Assembly: GCF_904849725.1 (NCBI RefSeq)
Contig: NC_058523.1
Span: 166,142,689 to 166,206,688, forward strand
Reading direction: 5' to 3'
Length of the DNA: 64,000 nt
From: Hordeum vulgare subsp. vulgare
Taxonomy: Eukaryota; Streptophyta; Magnoliopsida; Poales; Poaceae
Both the position numbers and the translations under genes were made by a program. Of this stretch, positions 32,376 through 43,642 are shown piece after piece; positions within the stretch are counted from its first letter, which is position 1; every line of letters begins with the position of its first letter. The notes below the pieces were generated by a model that saw nothing but the letters and a program-made list of their open reading frames with translations, was not told the DNA's origin and made no database searches.

Positions 32376-34515
32376 TTATGGGGATCCTCTAAGTTGATGT
32401 AGCACTTGATGAAGTAGGGCTAGTGGTTCCCTTGGGAATCCAATTGACCATGGCTTGGGTTTCTTCTTCAAATGAGTCAATCTCCTCTTGAAGCTTGTCC
32501 TTGCCATTGAGCCTGTGGTCTTGTGGTGGAAGGTCCTCTTGAGATTTTGTTGCCTTAAAGAGAGTAGGATCATACTTCTCCTTTTGGGCAAAAACTTCAT
32601 CTTGGGGTATTGACCTTCCACCGATTCAACTCCATTTGCATTGAAATAGCCAATGCCTTGGTTCTTTCAGTGACATCCTTGCTTGCATACAATTTCCTCA
32701 AATTGCTTACTTCTTGTAAGACTCTTGTAGACACGTTTTCTATAATTCCTTTCAATAAATTGTTTTCTTTCTCAAGTGTAACTTGGCTAAGAGAATCATT
32801 AGTGGAATCAATAGAACTACTAGAAGCAATATCATTTTATTTAGCATTTATATTGTTGCTACTATATGAAGAACCTTTCTTGTCTTTGTTACTAGTTTGC
32901 TTAGATTTGACTTTTGGAATAAAAGTAGACAAGAGTAATTGTTTGGCTAGATAAGAAGAACCCTTCTTCTAATATCATCATTTATAGCTTTAAGAAACTC
33001 ATGTTCGTGCTCTAAATTTAGCTTCTCGAAGCATAACTTCTCATGAGTTCTTAGAAGATATTTATGATCTTATTGAGTAGAGTCATGAGCTAACTTCAGA
33101 GTGTTTAGTTCCTTAGTTAGACGCTCAATCTCCTTCTTATCATCATCACAACACTTATCTTGACTATCATGATTATTATCGAGTTTATTTGACTAACATC
33201 ATTAGTTTTATCAAAGAGCAAGTCATCATCTCCTAGTAAGTCACCCTCATCACTATTAGAGTCAATGTATTCAGGGTGTGATACCTTGGGGCCTTTAGAC
33301 ATTAAGAAACTTCCAATTCCTTCATTTGGTGAATCAAAATAATCATAGGAGTTGGAGGAAACGAGTGCTAGTCCGATAACACTTTCATCTTAACTAAAGC
33401 CGAAGTTGGAGTGGTAGCTTCTCTCAGACTGGTTATAAAAATCGGAGGTGGAAACCCATTCACCAACATGAGGTTGATGCCTTTTTCTTGTGTAGCTCTT
33501 AGTGTAATTGTCCTTCTTCTGTGAGTCCTTGCTTCTCTGGGAGGGTCTTCGATCATAGCGATCTTCTCTACTCTGTATCTCTCTACGAGGTGACTCATCT
33601 CTTGAGCTTCTTTTTCTATGTGACTCTTCTCTTCTCTTGTGTGTGTGGGGGGGGGGGATTGGGGCCGTGCACTAGTTGGAAAAGTGCATGGGTGTTCCAC
33701 AATTGTGACAATTTTGATCACGACTAGAGGAACGCTTATCTTCATATCTTGAGTTGGAGCTTCTCTTATTGCCTCTATTCTTGTAGAACTTCTTGAATTT
33801 CTTGACCATGAGGCTTATCTCTTCATTGGTAACAAGGTTGTCACTCGAGCTAGCGGGGGATTCACTTGTGGCTTTGTATGCTCCACTTGACTTGTTGTGG
33901 AGCTCTTCTTTGTCTTTGAGTGACATATCATGAGCAACAATCCTTCCAATGACTTCCATAGGCTTGAGATCGTTGTGTTTCGGCATCATTTGGATCAATG
34001 TGCACATGGTGTCGTACTTTCGATCCAAGGCTCTAAGGATCCTTTTGATGATTAATTGGTCGGTGATCTCTTCACTTACCGAGTCACCAATCTCATTGGT
34101 GATGAGAGAAAGCCTAGAGTACATTTCTGTGACTCCTTCACCTTCACCATCCTTCATCTTGAACTTGTCAAGTTGACTTTGTAGAACATCCAACTTAGAT
34201 TCCTTGACGGATTCGGTACCTTCATGGATATCAACCAAAGTGTCCCAAATTTCCTTTGCATTCTCAAGAGTAAAATCTTGTTGAACTCTTTGGGGCATAA
34301 GCGGTTGAATAGAATGTCACAATCTTGAGCATTGTATCACAACCCAGTTCCTTTCCATCACCAAAGAATTCACCTTGCAATCCAACATGAACAACACTCC
34401 AAATGGCAGGGTTATGACCAAGAATATGCATTTTCATTTTATGCTTCCAACTAGCAAAGTTTGTACCATCAAAATATGGACCTTTATGATGATTATTTCC
34501 CTCACTAGACGCCAT
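32376..34515 (-). pseudogene. Long SIRE-type Gag, frameshifted and with stops
   Basis: Begins at ATG 34515 (MASSEGNNHHKGPYFDGTNF), with the W-K-H-K-M-K-M-H block near residue 24. After a shift near 34290 the UBN2 capsid core follows: ENAKEIWDTLVDIHEGTESV, the Y-S-R-L-S-L-I-T-N-E-I block and ITDQLIIKRILRALDRKYD. The zinc knuckle reads C-H-N-C-G-T-P-M-H-F-S-N, then TAG (33674-33672) just before its last Cys. Behind it lie an Arg/Glu-rich stretch, the block K-G-P-K-V-S-H-P-E-Y-I-D with an acidic run (33302-33200), and a coiled-coil tail (EKENNLLKGIIENVSTRVLQ) to about 32376. Such a long Gag tail is typical of the SIRE/Maximus lineage. Several stops make it a pseudogene. Confidence 0.82.
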
Positions 34516-34553
34516 ACTCTCCTAGATTGTGAAACTAATGCAATGGGACAAAG

Positions 34554-34565
34554 GCTCTCATGCCA
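34554..34565 (-). other. Primer-binding site of the SIRE-like copia element
   Basis: Minus strand TGGCATGAGAGC, a diverged initiator tRNA-Met site, two bases from the LTR end at 34568. Confidence 0.7.
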
Positions 34566-34567
34566 CC

Positions 34568-34654
34568 TGTAGAATCCGGAGTATGACTAGAGGGGGTGAT
34601 TAGACTACTTGAACAATCCTAATTTCGAAGGTTGACAACCTTTAGCAATTATGT
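34568..34654 (-). repeat. SIRE-like 5' LTR, PBS-proximal part
   Basis: TGTAGAATCCGGAGTATGAC followed by AGAGGGGGTGATTAGACTAC matches the start of the 3' LTR at 11675. The match is lost after GCAATTATG (about 34654), where other sequence begins. Confidence 0.75.
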
Positions 34655-34850
34655 CAAGTTTGTATTTATTTTAAAATTTGGTATAAATTAAAACTTTGTG
34701 AATGCCATGAATGCCTTGTTTGTCATTGTTGTATGTGTCTTTGTAAGTAGATCTCTTATAAATCAGTTTTCAAAAATAATATTTGCACAAAAACTCCTTT
34801 GAGCTATTTTTGATAATTCAAAACCTTGATTTGGGGTTGCAGTGCAAGTC

Positions 34851-35726
34851 TGTCGGATTTCGGGCTCTGCAAAACCCTAAAGATTCAAACTCAGGGGCGT
34901 GTATGAAGATCTCTCGCGGGCTTGCCTCACTTAACTCACTACTCGCTGGGGATGTCAGAGAACTCACTCGATGGTGAGGAAGACACAGAACACGACAGTC
35001 TACCCAGGTTCAGGCCGCTGAGAAGCGTAATACCCTACTCCTGCTTTGGTGGATTGCCTCTCGTGGAGGTTGGTGGATGAAATAGTATAGTGTTCGAGGG
35101 CCTCTCGAGGCTGGGTGGCTTTTCTGTGGAACCAGTGGGAGAATGAATGAATTGCCCCCCTATGAAGTAACCTACTCTCTCTATATATAGTGGCGGCCCC
35201 GGTCCTCTTCCCTTATCGTTTCGGCGGGAAGGTTTCCCACAACGACCAATTTTGAAGGGAACGGGGGAACATGCTCCCCTGCCCAAAGGTAGTCTTCGCG
35301 TGCAAAGTGGCTGCCAGCGCTGCAGGGACGGGTCCAGGGATGACGTCTGTCCTGTTGGCGGTTGGCGATGGCCTTCTCGCACCAGAAAGGAAACCTTTGG
35401 AAGATGCCTTGGGAACCCTGGTTCGTCCTTGCCCCCTTTGCACTAAATGGGAAACTGCTCTGTCCTACTGTCTGCTGCTCGCCTGTCCTTCCTCCGTGTC
35501 ATCCTTGACTCCTAAGGACGGGTCTTGCCTCGCAATATCCGCTGCTCCGGAGGGGTCCTGATGAGGCCCCAGTGTGTCTTGATGTTGTTCCTCCTCGCGA
35601 GGCTTGGCCCCTCGTGAGGACCTTGCCTTGAGTGGTGCCGCGCCCGATTGTGCTACTTGATGAAGTGGGCCAGCCCTAAGCCACAAACAGCCAAGTCTGG
35701 GTACCCCCATTCCCAAAACGCCGACA
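34851..35726 (-). repeat. Left (3') LTR of the Tat-like element (876 bp)
   Basis: TGTCGG...CCGACA ends, preceded by AAGTC. Nearly collinear with 43839-44697 at roughly 90-95 percent identity by eye, with small indels. Confidence 0.88.
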
Positions 35727-36014
35727 GTAGCCACGGGCCCAAGGCATGCTTGCGCCGGCCTTTAGGCGAAGCCTTGGGGGGCGGTCTGAGGCGCTTCGGG
35801 CCCTAAATGCCTATGGGCGAGGCCGGTGCGCTTCACGAGGCTCATGTAGGGTCTCCCTTGCCTTCTGTGTCCACCCGAGCTATTAGGAACCTGAATCGTT
35901 GTGTCGGTCCGTTATTGCTTTCCTTTCTCCCGCACTCGCTCTTCCTCCTCGGTATCCAACTCCAACCGGCGTCTCCGAGATCCAGCACCGCATCGCTCAC
36001 TTGTAGGTTTAGCG

Positions 36015-38862
36015 ATGGCGCCCGTCGGCAAGCAGAAGCCAGAGACGCAAGGTCCTGCCCCGGCTCCTCCACTCCTGGAGTGCGCCCTCTCCAAGGATGT
36101 GGATCTTACCCCCCGTGCTCCCATGGACGGAGGCCGAGTCCAGCGAGCATGGGTGGACCCTGATCTGGCCCGGTGCCACAGCAAAGCGGCCCGCGTTGAG
36201 GGCGGTATACCCCTTCTTCCTCCATAGTGTCTTCGCCGGGCTGGTGCCGCCTTTTTTCTCGTTCTTCACCGTCATCCTGAACTACTATGGGATCGAGGCC
36301 CTTCACCTCTAGCCCAACTCCATCTTTCTCCTGTCCGTCTTTGCTTTCTACTGCGAGGCCTTCGTAGGCGTGCGTCCTTCAGTAGCCCTCTTCCACCATT
36401 TCTTCAGCCTGCGCCTGCACGACGGTGCCCATTTGTTTGCATGCGTCTCCTTCGTAGCGGCCCAGGGTGGCAATTTGCTCTTGAAGGCCGGGAAGAAGGT
36501 GGAAAACTTCAGGCACCGTTCGGTTCTCATGAGCCTCAAGGATGCCAACCCTCGGGTGGAGGTGTCGAAGGGGTTGCCGGAGAAGACTTTTGCGTGGAGC
36601 TTAGTGAAGCTCTCCAACCCGCGGTCCGTGCCCATCCTGGAGCTCTTCTGCCACGACATAAGCGCCAAGAGGTTGACCGGTGGGATGATAGTGAAGGAAT
36701 TCTTGGCGCAGTGCCAGGCGCCCCTTCAGGCCCATTCCAAGCCCCGGTGGAACTATGAGTTCGGTGATGGCAAGCTCAGGCTCCGGTCCCACGACCTTCC
36801 TACTGAGGAGCTGAACAGGGTCGTGGCGACCCTGGTGGGCGGTGACCCTGGTGACCATCCCGAGGCTTTGGGTCCATTGTACCGTCCCGACGATCGGGCC
36901 GACCTGATCACCGTGATGCATGTCTTCGATGAGCGGGGGCTCTTCCCGGTCGAGGGCTCTGGTCCGTTAGAGGTGTCATCGGACGACACCTTCGGTAGGG
37001 AGGACTCGGAGAAGACCGTCGATGGCTACCCACCAAGCGCGCCTCTCCCATCACGGGCCGTCCTTCTGCGCGAGCTTGAAGATGATGATGTCACCAGCAT
37101 AGTCTCCGCGGTGATCTCCTCGCGCCTTACCAGGATCTTTAGGGGACCCGCGTCAGCCCCGCGGGCCACATGGTCCGCGTGCGTGCTCTCCCCCGGAAGT
37201 ATGGGGCTGAGTCACCCTTGGCACGTCCTACCTCCGCCGTCGGGAAGTCTGAGGCGCCGGGCTCGCCCCCCTCCGTGGGGGGCCCTGTCGCCCCTGTCGT
37301 CGCCGGGGCGGAGAGGAAGAGGAGATGGGTCGACGTTGAAGAGTAAGTGACTCATCTTGGCACACCCCACACGCCTATCGTCCATGCATGGTTGATCCCC
37401 TTTTGCGTGATGTCCGAGGGAGAAGAAGAAGAAGGCGGGCGTCATGCCGAAGGCGACTCCTGACGCAGTGCTGGTGCTCCCCAACGTGTTGCCGCCTGCC
37501 GATAAAGAAGGGGAGGCTCGCGAGGCGACCTCTCAGGCCTTGGTCGCCGAGCCAACCGAGCCCCCGAAGCGTCTCGAGGCGGTCGTGGCGACGCCGTTGC
37601 CTGAGGGGCAAGCTCTTGAGGGTCCACAGTCCACTGATGCGCCAATGCTCGCAATCTCCGAGAACCCTTCGGATCCCCCTGTCCCTCGTGACGCTGCTTC
37701 CCTGATGACACCTCCCGCGACAACACTAGAGGATCCTTACGGGGAGATCTAGAGGACTCCAGTATAAGTCCAGGGCATCCCGAACTAGGCCTTCGATGCC
37801 GTGGGAAGGTCGTGGTTGTGATGGTGGAGGGCGAGAAGGAGGCCAAGGCCGCTCGCGCTGCGCGCGAGGAAGCGCTGGAGCAAGCCGAATCCGCTCGCAC
37901 CGCGCATGAGGAGGATATGAAGGAAGCCGAATCCGCTCGCGCCATGCGCAAGGAGGTGATGAAAGGAGCCGCGGCGGCTGCCAAATGCTTTATAGAGGTG
38001 GGGAAGGAGGCGAGCGCCGCCGCCAAGCGCTGCGAAGAGGCGGTGGCTCGCCTGAAGGTCTTCCAAGAAGAACAAGCAAAGCTAGCCGAGCAACTTCGTC
38101 TACGGGGGGAAGAACACGAGGACTGCAGGACCACGCTCGCCGCCCGGGAATTCTCAGGAGGAAACTCGCTTGGGTGCTAAGCAGGTGCGCTTGGACGAGA
38201 AGGAGAAGGAGATCGCCTCAAAGAAGACCCTTCTCGATGCTAAGGGGGAAGCTCTCTCTGCGGCCGAAAAGAACAAGGCCGCGGAGCTGGTCGGCTTCCC
38301 TAACATTGAGCTCATGCTTCACACGGCACTCCACACCCTCTACGGGGACTGGTTCGACGAGCCTCTGGCCACCCCAAAGGGTGGCTTCGTCATGCTCGTG
38401 GCAGAGCTCGCCGTGGCGTTGGAGGACGCCCTCATCCAGGTGGACAAGATCTTGGACAGTGAGTGTTGCGACTTCTTTTCTGAGGCCGGGACACGTGTCT
38501 TTAGTCACCTTCATCTTCGTGAGCTAGGGTTTGACTTCAACTCCGTGATCCTGCCGGTCCCTACTAAGGCCCGCAACAGCACTGCTGAGGCGGTGAAGGG
38601 CCGTGTGGAGGCCTTGGTGAAGAGGTTTGCCGATGTCACACTTCCTCCATCTCCGGATGCCGCTAAAGCCGAAGGCGGGGAAGACGACATCGCTGACACC
38701 AACAACAAGCCCCCGGAAGATGGAGCGACAGGCGGTGGGGGTTCCTCCAGATTTCTTCCCCCTGTTTTTCCGTGTAATGCACATCGTGCCTCGTGGAGGC
38801 GTCAAACTCATTTGCGTTTTCAAGAACTTGTTAAGGATTGTAATAACTGGCTGACTGCTTGA
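36015..38862 (+). pseudogene. Antisense 'putative gypsy type transposon' ORF (Transposase_28-like)
   Basis: Read against the element's own Gag strand. The domain resembles PF04195: FFSFFTVILNYYGIEALHL, then a TAG (about 36310), P-N-S-I-F-L-L-S-V-F-A-F-Y-C-E-A-F, and HHFFSLRLHDGAHLFACVSF. One frame stays open from 36313 to 37350. At about 37335-37440 a likely intron (donor AGAGTAAGTGAC) leads to KKKAGVMPKATPDAVLVLP. A coiled coil follows at 37812-38140 (AREEALEQAESARTAHEEDM), then a conserved tail at 38290-38640 (LMLHTALHTLYGDWFDEPLA and FSEAGTRVFSHLHLRELGFD). Such proteins are frequent in grass gypsy elements; despite the name, no transposase activity is shown. The stop and shifts make it a pseudogene. 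Confidence 0.7.
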
Positions 38863-38914
38863 ATGTTTTCTTCGCCTCGTTTCTTTCATGTTTGCTGTGA
38901 TATTCTATGTCGGC

Positions 38915-39650
38915 AGGGCCCGACCAGCGCATACCTCAGCCGCCATTGAACCGACTGGATTCCAGGATGGCCCAAGAGGTGAGGGGCTATGGGTCCAGTT
39001 AGGCTCCTGAGTTGCGATGCTCAGGAGTACCCCTTGACGTGCGAGCAGCCCTCATGAGGGGAACGCAACAAGGATTTTTAAACTTCAGAACACCTTCAGC
39101 ACTCTGCTTGGTAGGGCCTACCCTGCGCGTACCTCCGCCGCCATTGGACCGACCGGATACCAGGACGACCCAAGGGGGAAGGGGCTACGAGCACAATTAG
39201 GCCCCTGAGTCGCGATGCTCAGGAGTCCCCCTTGACGTACGAGCGACTCCAGTGTCCCTCCTAAGAAACTAACAATTTGAGACTCCCAAACTCCTTTAGC
39301 ACTCTGCGTCGGCAGGGCCTGCCGCGCGCGTACCATCGCCGCCGTTGGACCGCCTGAGAGGCCCAAGAGGGAAGGGGCTACGGGTGCAGTTCAGCCTCCT
39401 GAGTCGCGATGCTCAGGAGTCCCCCTTGATGTACGAGTGACTCTAGCGTTCTCCCTAAGAGAATTTAAGTGGATTTTTGAGCGCACTAGGCTCTACTTCG
39501 GGAGTTCCCTCCCCGTGCGTACCTCCACCGCCATTGAACCGACCGAATTCCAGGACGGTCCAAGAGGGAAGGGGCTATGGGCGCAGTAAGGCCCCTAAGT
39601 GGCGATGCTCAGGGGTCCCCCTTGACGTACAAGCGGCTCCGTACCTCTAG
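38915..39650. repeat. Tandem repeat, four units of about 196 bp
   Basis: The word GCGATGCTCAGG recurs at 39014, 39212, 39405 and 39602, each with CCCTTGACGTACGAG just after and GGGAAGGGGCTA before. It lies between the antisense ORF and the RT remnant. Confidence 0.85.
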
Positions 39651-39689
39651 TTGTCCATCCCCGCACTGGGCGTGGGAGTAGTTGTAGGT

Positions 39690-39840
39690 GGATTGGGTTG
39701 ACTTCCTGGCCAGCTATGGGCATATTCATTGGTGGACTGTGTTGATTTCCTTGCCAGCTGCAGGCATAGTCATCGGTGGACTGTGTTGATTTCCTTGCCA
39801 GCTGCGGGCATAGTCATTGGCAGACTGAGTTGATTGCCTC
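39690..39840. repeat. Tandem repeat, 44-bp unit, three to four copies
   Basis: GGTGGACTGTGTTGATTTCC occurs at 39731 and 39775, with diverged copies on either side (GGATTGGGTTGACTTCC, GCAGACTGAGTTGATTGCC). Confidence 0.8.
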
Positions 39841-40091
39841 TGTCTTCTCCCCAGCGTGGAGTGTAGGGCTGCCACTATGCGTGGGAGGGACCCCTCCGCA
39901 TCCTCGGGGGGCCCCGGGCGTAAACAGTTGCAGCTCGTTATTACTTGAGAGTGTCACAGTCTTGTCCCCGGCGCGGAGCATAGGGCTGCCACTATGCGTG
40001 GGAGGGACCCCTCCGCGTCCTCGAGGGGCCTGGGCGTATACAGATGCAACTCGTTATTACGTGAGAGTGTCACGGGGGGGGGGGGGGGGGG
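39841..40091. repeat. Two 117-bp repeats ending in an 18-base G run
   Basis: GCCACTATGCGTGGGAGGGA occurs at 39871 and 39988. The second copy ends GAGAGTGTCAC and is followed by 18 G (40074-40091). A G run of this length may fold as a quadruplex and is error-prone in sequencing. Confidence 0.8.
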
Positions 40092-40559
40092 TGTATCTGG
40101 GAGGTTGCGAAGACACTTTGGCCTCGCGTGTGTCCCTACCCTCGAGGCATAGGCGCCTTATTCCTTTTAGGTCATTGGTATACTCTGCTGACTTCTTATT
40201 CTTCAGGAGTGAGGCAGGGTATCTGCTGCCTCAGGAGACCTACAAGGATAAGCTTCGGGCGAAGCCCCCAAGCGGGGGGCCGACCACTCAAAGATGCAAG
40301 CAAGGTAGAACGTTAGGGTTCGAAGTGCGTGCGACAGAAACAACTGAAGGATGCGTACATGAAAGTGGCGGCTGGGGAGTGCCCTGAACTCCTAGAGGCC
40401 AATGGCCCTATGGGCGCCCTCGGACAGAGTGAGCCAAAAAGTTACCTGGCAGCATCCGACAAAAACTCACCTGGCAGCTATGCCGCCGAAGGTCCGAGGG
40501 CACCGTCGTCGCCCGAGCTCCTGCTTCCACGATCACGACCCTCACGGGTCCACCGTCTC

Positions 40560-41128
40560 CTGAGGCTCGGGACCTTCGTTTGGCCCGAGCATCTTCTCCT
40601 CTTCCTCACCACGCCCCAGCAGGCAAGGCATGAGCATGGTCTGCTTGAGCCGCGGGTAGGTAGCAGCCGCGTTCCCCAGCCCGAAGGGCATGAGGGTGCC
40701 GGCGCCTGGGCATACCCACCGATTGTTAGTTCACGCGGGCTAAAAGGGGCCTTGAGCTGCAACTGTGTCGATTGCGAGCGTGTTGATGCAGATGCGGGGG
40801 CGATCCACCGTCCTAACGACGACGGTTGCGATTGTTGATGCAGGGCAGCCCCTGCCTCGCACGGTCTGGGCCTCTCGAAGTTCTTGGATTGCTCTGATGA
40901 CGGACTCATGGAAGCAGGGCGGACGCGCGCCGGAGTGCGCCCTTGGGTTGTGCTCGAGCGCCACCCTCGCCTCACTTGTCAGGCCGGGAACCTCCCCGAA
41001 GGGAGTCCCCAGGCCTGGCCCAAGGGGGCACCGAGCGCGCCTTCCTATGCGATGGGAGCTATGACCCCATCCCCGGGCACGGAGCCTGAAGTCCCAGGGA
41101 GCTCCATGGGGAAGAGTTGCTTCTTCTT
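40560..41128 (-). pseudogene. Remnant of gypsy reverse transcriptase
   Basis: On the minus strand near 40720-40590 a frame reads G-T-L-M-P-F-G-L-G-N-A-A-A-T-Y-P-R-L-K-Q, which matches the M-P-F-G-L-x-N-A-G-A-T-Y-Q-R block of gypsy RT. The catalytic Y-V-D-D and the rest of the palm are not found. Between here and the protease only low-complexity, GC-rich sequence is seen, so RT is reduced to a stub of about 45 residues. The assignment rests on one motif. Confidence 0.5.
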
Positions 41129-41695
41129 CTAGCATGGGTCCTCGCGAGGTGGCTCGTCTTCTTCGTAGTCCGAGCATTCTGCCATCGCGGCGCGGTAGGC
41201 GTGCTCAAGTGTACAGACGGCATACTTTGCGTCACATGCGATGGTGATGACGCTGCCCATCCTTGGAATCTTGAGGACGTTGTAGTCATGACAGGTCACT
41301 ACCATGAACTTGGCGAGAGCCGGGTACCCAAGGATCGCATTGTACGATAGGTGGATGTGCGCGACGTCGAAGACGATGATCTTGGTGTTGTAGTTCTTGC
41401 ACTCGCCGAAGGTGACTGGCACACGCACCTGTCCGATGGGAACGATGGACCCTTCCGTGACTCCTGAGAAGGGCTTGGTCGGCATGAGCTGTTCGTACGG
41501 TAGCTGGAGTGTCTCGAAGGTCTCCACCGAGAGGACGTTGTGCCCCGCTCCACTGCCGATAAGGGTCTTGGTGACGAGGACATTGTTCATGGTCGGGGTG
41601 CACATCATGGGGAGCTTGCCGGTCATGAACGAGCACGTGAGCTGATCACTTGGGTCGAAGGTGATGGTGGTCTGGGACCAGTTGAGGGGGCGCAT
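41129..41695 (-). pseudogene. Gypsy aspartic protease with catalytic Asp lost
   Basis: The 188-codon frame reads as the retropepsin of Tat-like gypsy elements: L-V-T-K-T-L-I-G-S-G-A-G-H-N-V-L-S near residue 45, the flap region VPIGQVRVPVTFGECKNYNT, and H-I-H-L-S-Y-N-A-I-L-G-Y-P-A-L-A-K-F near 120 (the I-L-G-R-P block). Where the family has Asp (L-I-D-x-G-A-G) this copy has Gly. Without the Asp no aspartic protease can work. The rest of the frame is open. It follows Gag after about 350 bp on the same strand. Confidence 0.78.
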
Positions 41696-42048
41696 CGCTT
41701 CAGGCTTCGGGAGAGCGGCATTAACCTCCCAGGTGAACTGGTTGAAGGCGCGTTTCTATGCCGGGATCTGGGTGCCGCACAGGATGCAAGCCACCGCCCT
41801 GACCTCCTGGAAGCCCCCAGCCCCGTCATTCTGCCTGTCTTCAGCCCTCCTTCTGGGTGGCGGAGGCAGCTGAGGCAGCCCAGCCTGATGAGGCTGACCG
41901 CGTTGTTGCCCCTCCTGAAGGTCGTCGCGCTAGCAGTCCTCTTGAGGCTGGCGGCGCCAACGGTCTTCATGAGGCTGTTCATGCCACCCCTGACGCGGCT
42001 CCCGGTCATCCCAGCGGCCTCCACCGCGACCATCGTTGGGCACGGGGC

Positions 42049-43250
42049 CTATGTCTCCCCGTCCTGGGTGCCTGCTGAAGTGCTCGGCACAGACCAGTCG
42101 AAGCTCGTGGCACTCGGAGGTATCATGGTTACTGGTGCCGTGGAAGATGCATGTGGCCCCCCTCCTGATGGACGCTCTCCCCCTCGGTCGTGCTTCGCCT
42201 CTGGCTCGGGTGCGAGCACCGCCGAAGCCTTGCACTTTGTCTCCTTGACCGTGGTATTCTTCTCTTCTGGTTCCACTTCCTGAGGCCCGAGGAGCGACAA
42301 GCGACCTTCTTCAGCCCTGGCGCACTTATTTTCCAGGTTGAACATCTCCAGTGCGGTGCTCATTTTATCACTCATGGCGAGCTCCTCCTTCATCTTGAGG
42401 TCGGTGAGTCCATCGGAGAAGGCCAAGAAGACGGTCTCGTCCGACACCTTGGGGATCATGAGGCGCATGACCGTGAAGCGCTATATGAACTTGTGCAGGG
42501 TCTCCCCCTCCTGCTGCTTGATGCGCCGAAGGTCATTCACGGTGGGAGCGCAGTCGCGGGTTCCCTGGAAGTTGGCGATGAAGCGTTCACGTAGATCATC
42601 CCAGGAGGTGATGGACGCCCTTGGGAGGTTGAGGAGCCAAGAGAGCACGCCGCGCTTGAGGGCCATGGGGAACCAGCATGCCATGACCATGTCGGCCCCT
42701 CCTACCGCCCTGATACTCAGTGCGTAGAGTTGCAGGAACTCGGCGGGGTCGAGGGTGCCGCCGTAGCGCGGGGGTAGGTCGGGCTTGAACTTGCAGGGCC
42801 ACACAGTTGGTTAGAGCTTAGGGGCGATGGCGAGGCACCCCACCGGCCCGACAGGTGTAGCGCGTGTGAGGGCGACCTCGTCCTATTGCTCCAGGGGGTC
42901 TGCTTCGAGAAGGGCACGCTAGCGCCGTGGGATTTGCAGCACAGGGAGTGCACGCACGTCGATGCGTGCCCGAGGAAACACGTGACAGCTTGCTTCATCT
43001 CCTGGCATCGCCCTGGGTTTGCGAGGCCAATCGCGGGGACGCGCTTCCTCCCTGGGCTCGGGGCGCGCGCCACGCCGCGTAGGTGGGGGTGGCGCATCTT
43101 GCTCCTCGTCGTTCGCCAGGGACGGTTGGGGTCGAAACGAGTAGGAGAGCGCCACGGGATCACCAACAGCAGTGGCGAGCTCCTCGATGCACTGGAGCCA
43201 GTCGTTGTGGCGGTCAGGGCAAGCCGGTAGAGGAGCATCTCAGCGGCCAT
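42049..43250 (-). pseudogene. Gypsy Gag, broken by stops and shifts
   Basis: Minus-strand pieces line up with Tat-like Gag. Upstream, E-E-L-A-T-A-V-G-D-P-V-A-L-S and a Pro/Arg-rich stretch (43155-42919). Then the Retrotrans_gag domain in 42804-42481: KFKPDLPPRYGGTLDPAEFL, ALKRGVLSWLLNLPRASITS and RERFIANFQGTRDCAPTVND, followed by a stop. It continues in 42468-42049 with M-R-L-M-I-P-K-V-S-D-E-T-V-F-L-A-F. A C-I-F-H-G-T-S-N-H-D-T-S-E-C cluster near 42150 in another frame is the zinc-binding site of this lineage. At least two stops separate the parts. Confidence 0.75.
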
Positions 43251-43584
43251 GGCAAGCGACCGCCGTCCATGCGGCGTTTCCGACCGGACGCACGAGGCCG
43301 ACTCAGAAGCCCGAACAAGCGATGGAGTAGCGGTGCGGCTGGCGAGCTGCTCGGTAGCCGCTAGGAGGAAACTTGCTGTTCTTAAGCATCGGGGCCCGTG
43401 GCGGTGTTCACCACGGGTGATGGTGACTGGCGCACACCGGCGGGCCCCACGAGCATCGTCTGAGCAACGCGGGTGGCGCGGCGCTCGGAGCGAGCCTGAT
43501 GAGCATCAACCATCGGAGCGGCGAAGCTTGGTGAAGGCGGAGCTTGGAGGAAACCTTGACACGATGCCTACGTGGCGCGGCAAA

Positions 43585-43642
43585 TGTCGGATTTCGGGCT
43601 GTGGAAAACCCTAATGGTTCGAACTCAGGGGCGTGTACGAAG
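43585..43642 (-). repeat. 58-bp third LTR fragment at the internal edge
   Basis: TGTCGGATTTCGGGCTGTGG to GTGTACGAAG repeats the first 58 bases of the LTR (34851-34908) and stops abruptly at AAG. Confidence 0.8.

Noticed and set aside
35035..36306. Many overlapping frames in the LTR and start region of the Tat-like element
   Set aside because: Only the PF04195-like frame from about 36015 shows conserved motifs. The others are on both strands in a GC-rich stretch.
37442..38134. Minus-strand frame of 230 codons opposite the antisense ORF
   Set aside because: Shadow of the GC-rich coding frame on the plus strand, with no motif and Ser/Arg-rich composition.
38915..40073. Regular repeats, tested as a CRISPR-like array
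   Set aside because: Units are continuous tandem copies with no unique spacers, in a plant retrotransposon.
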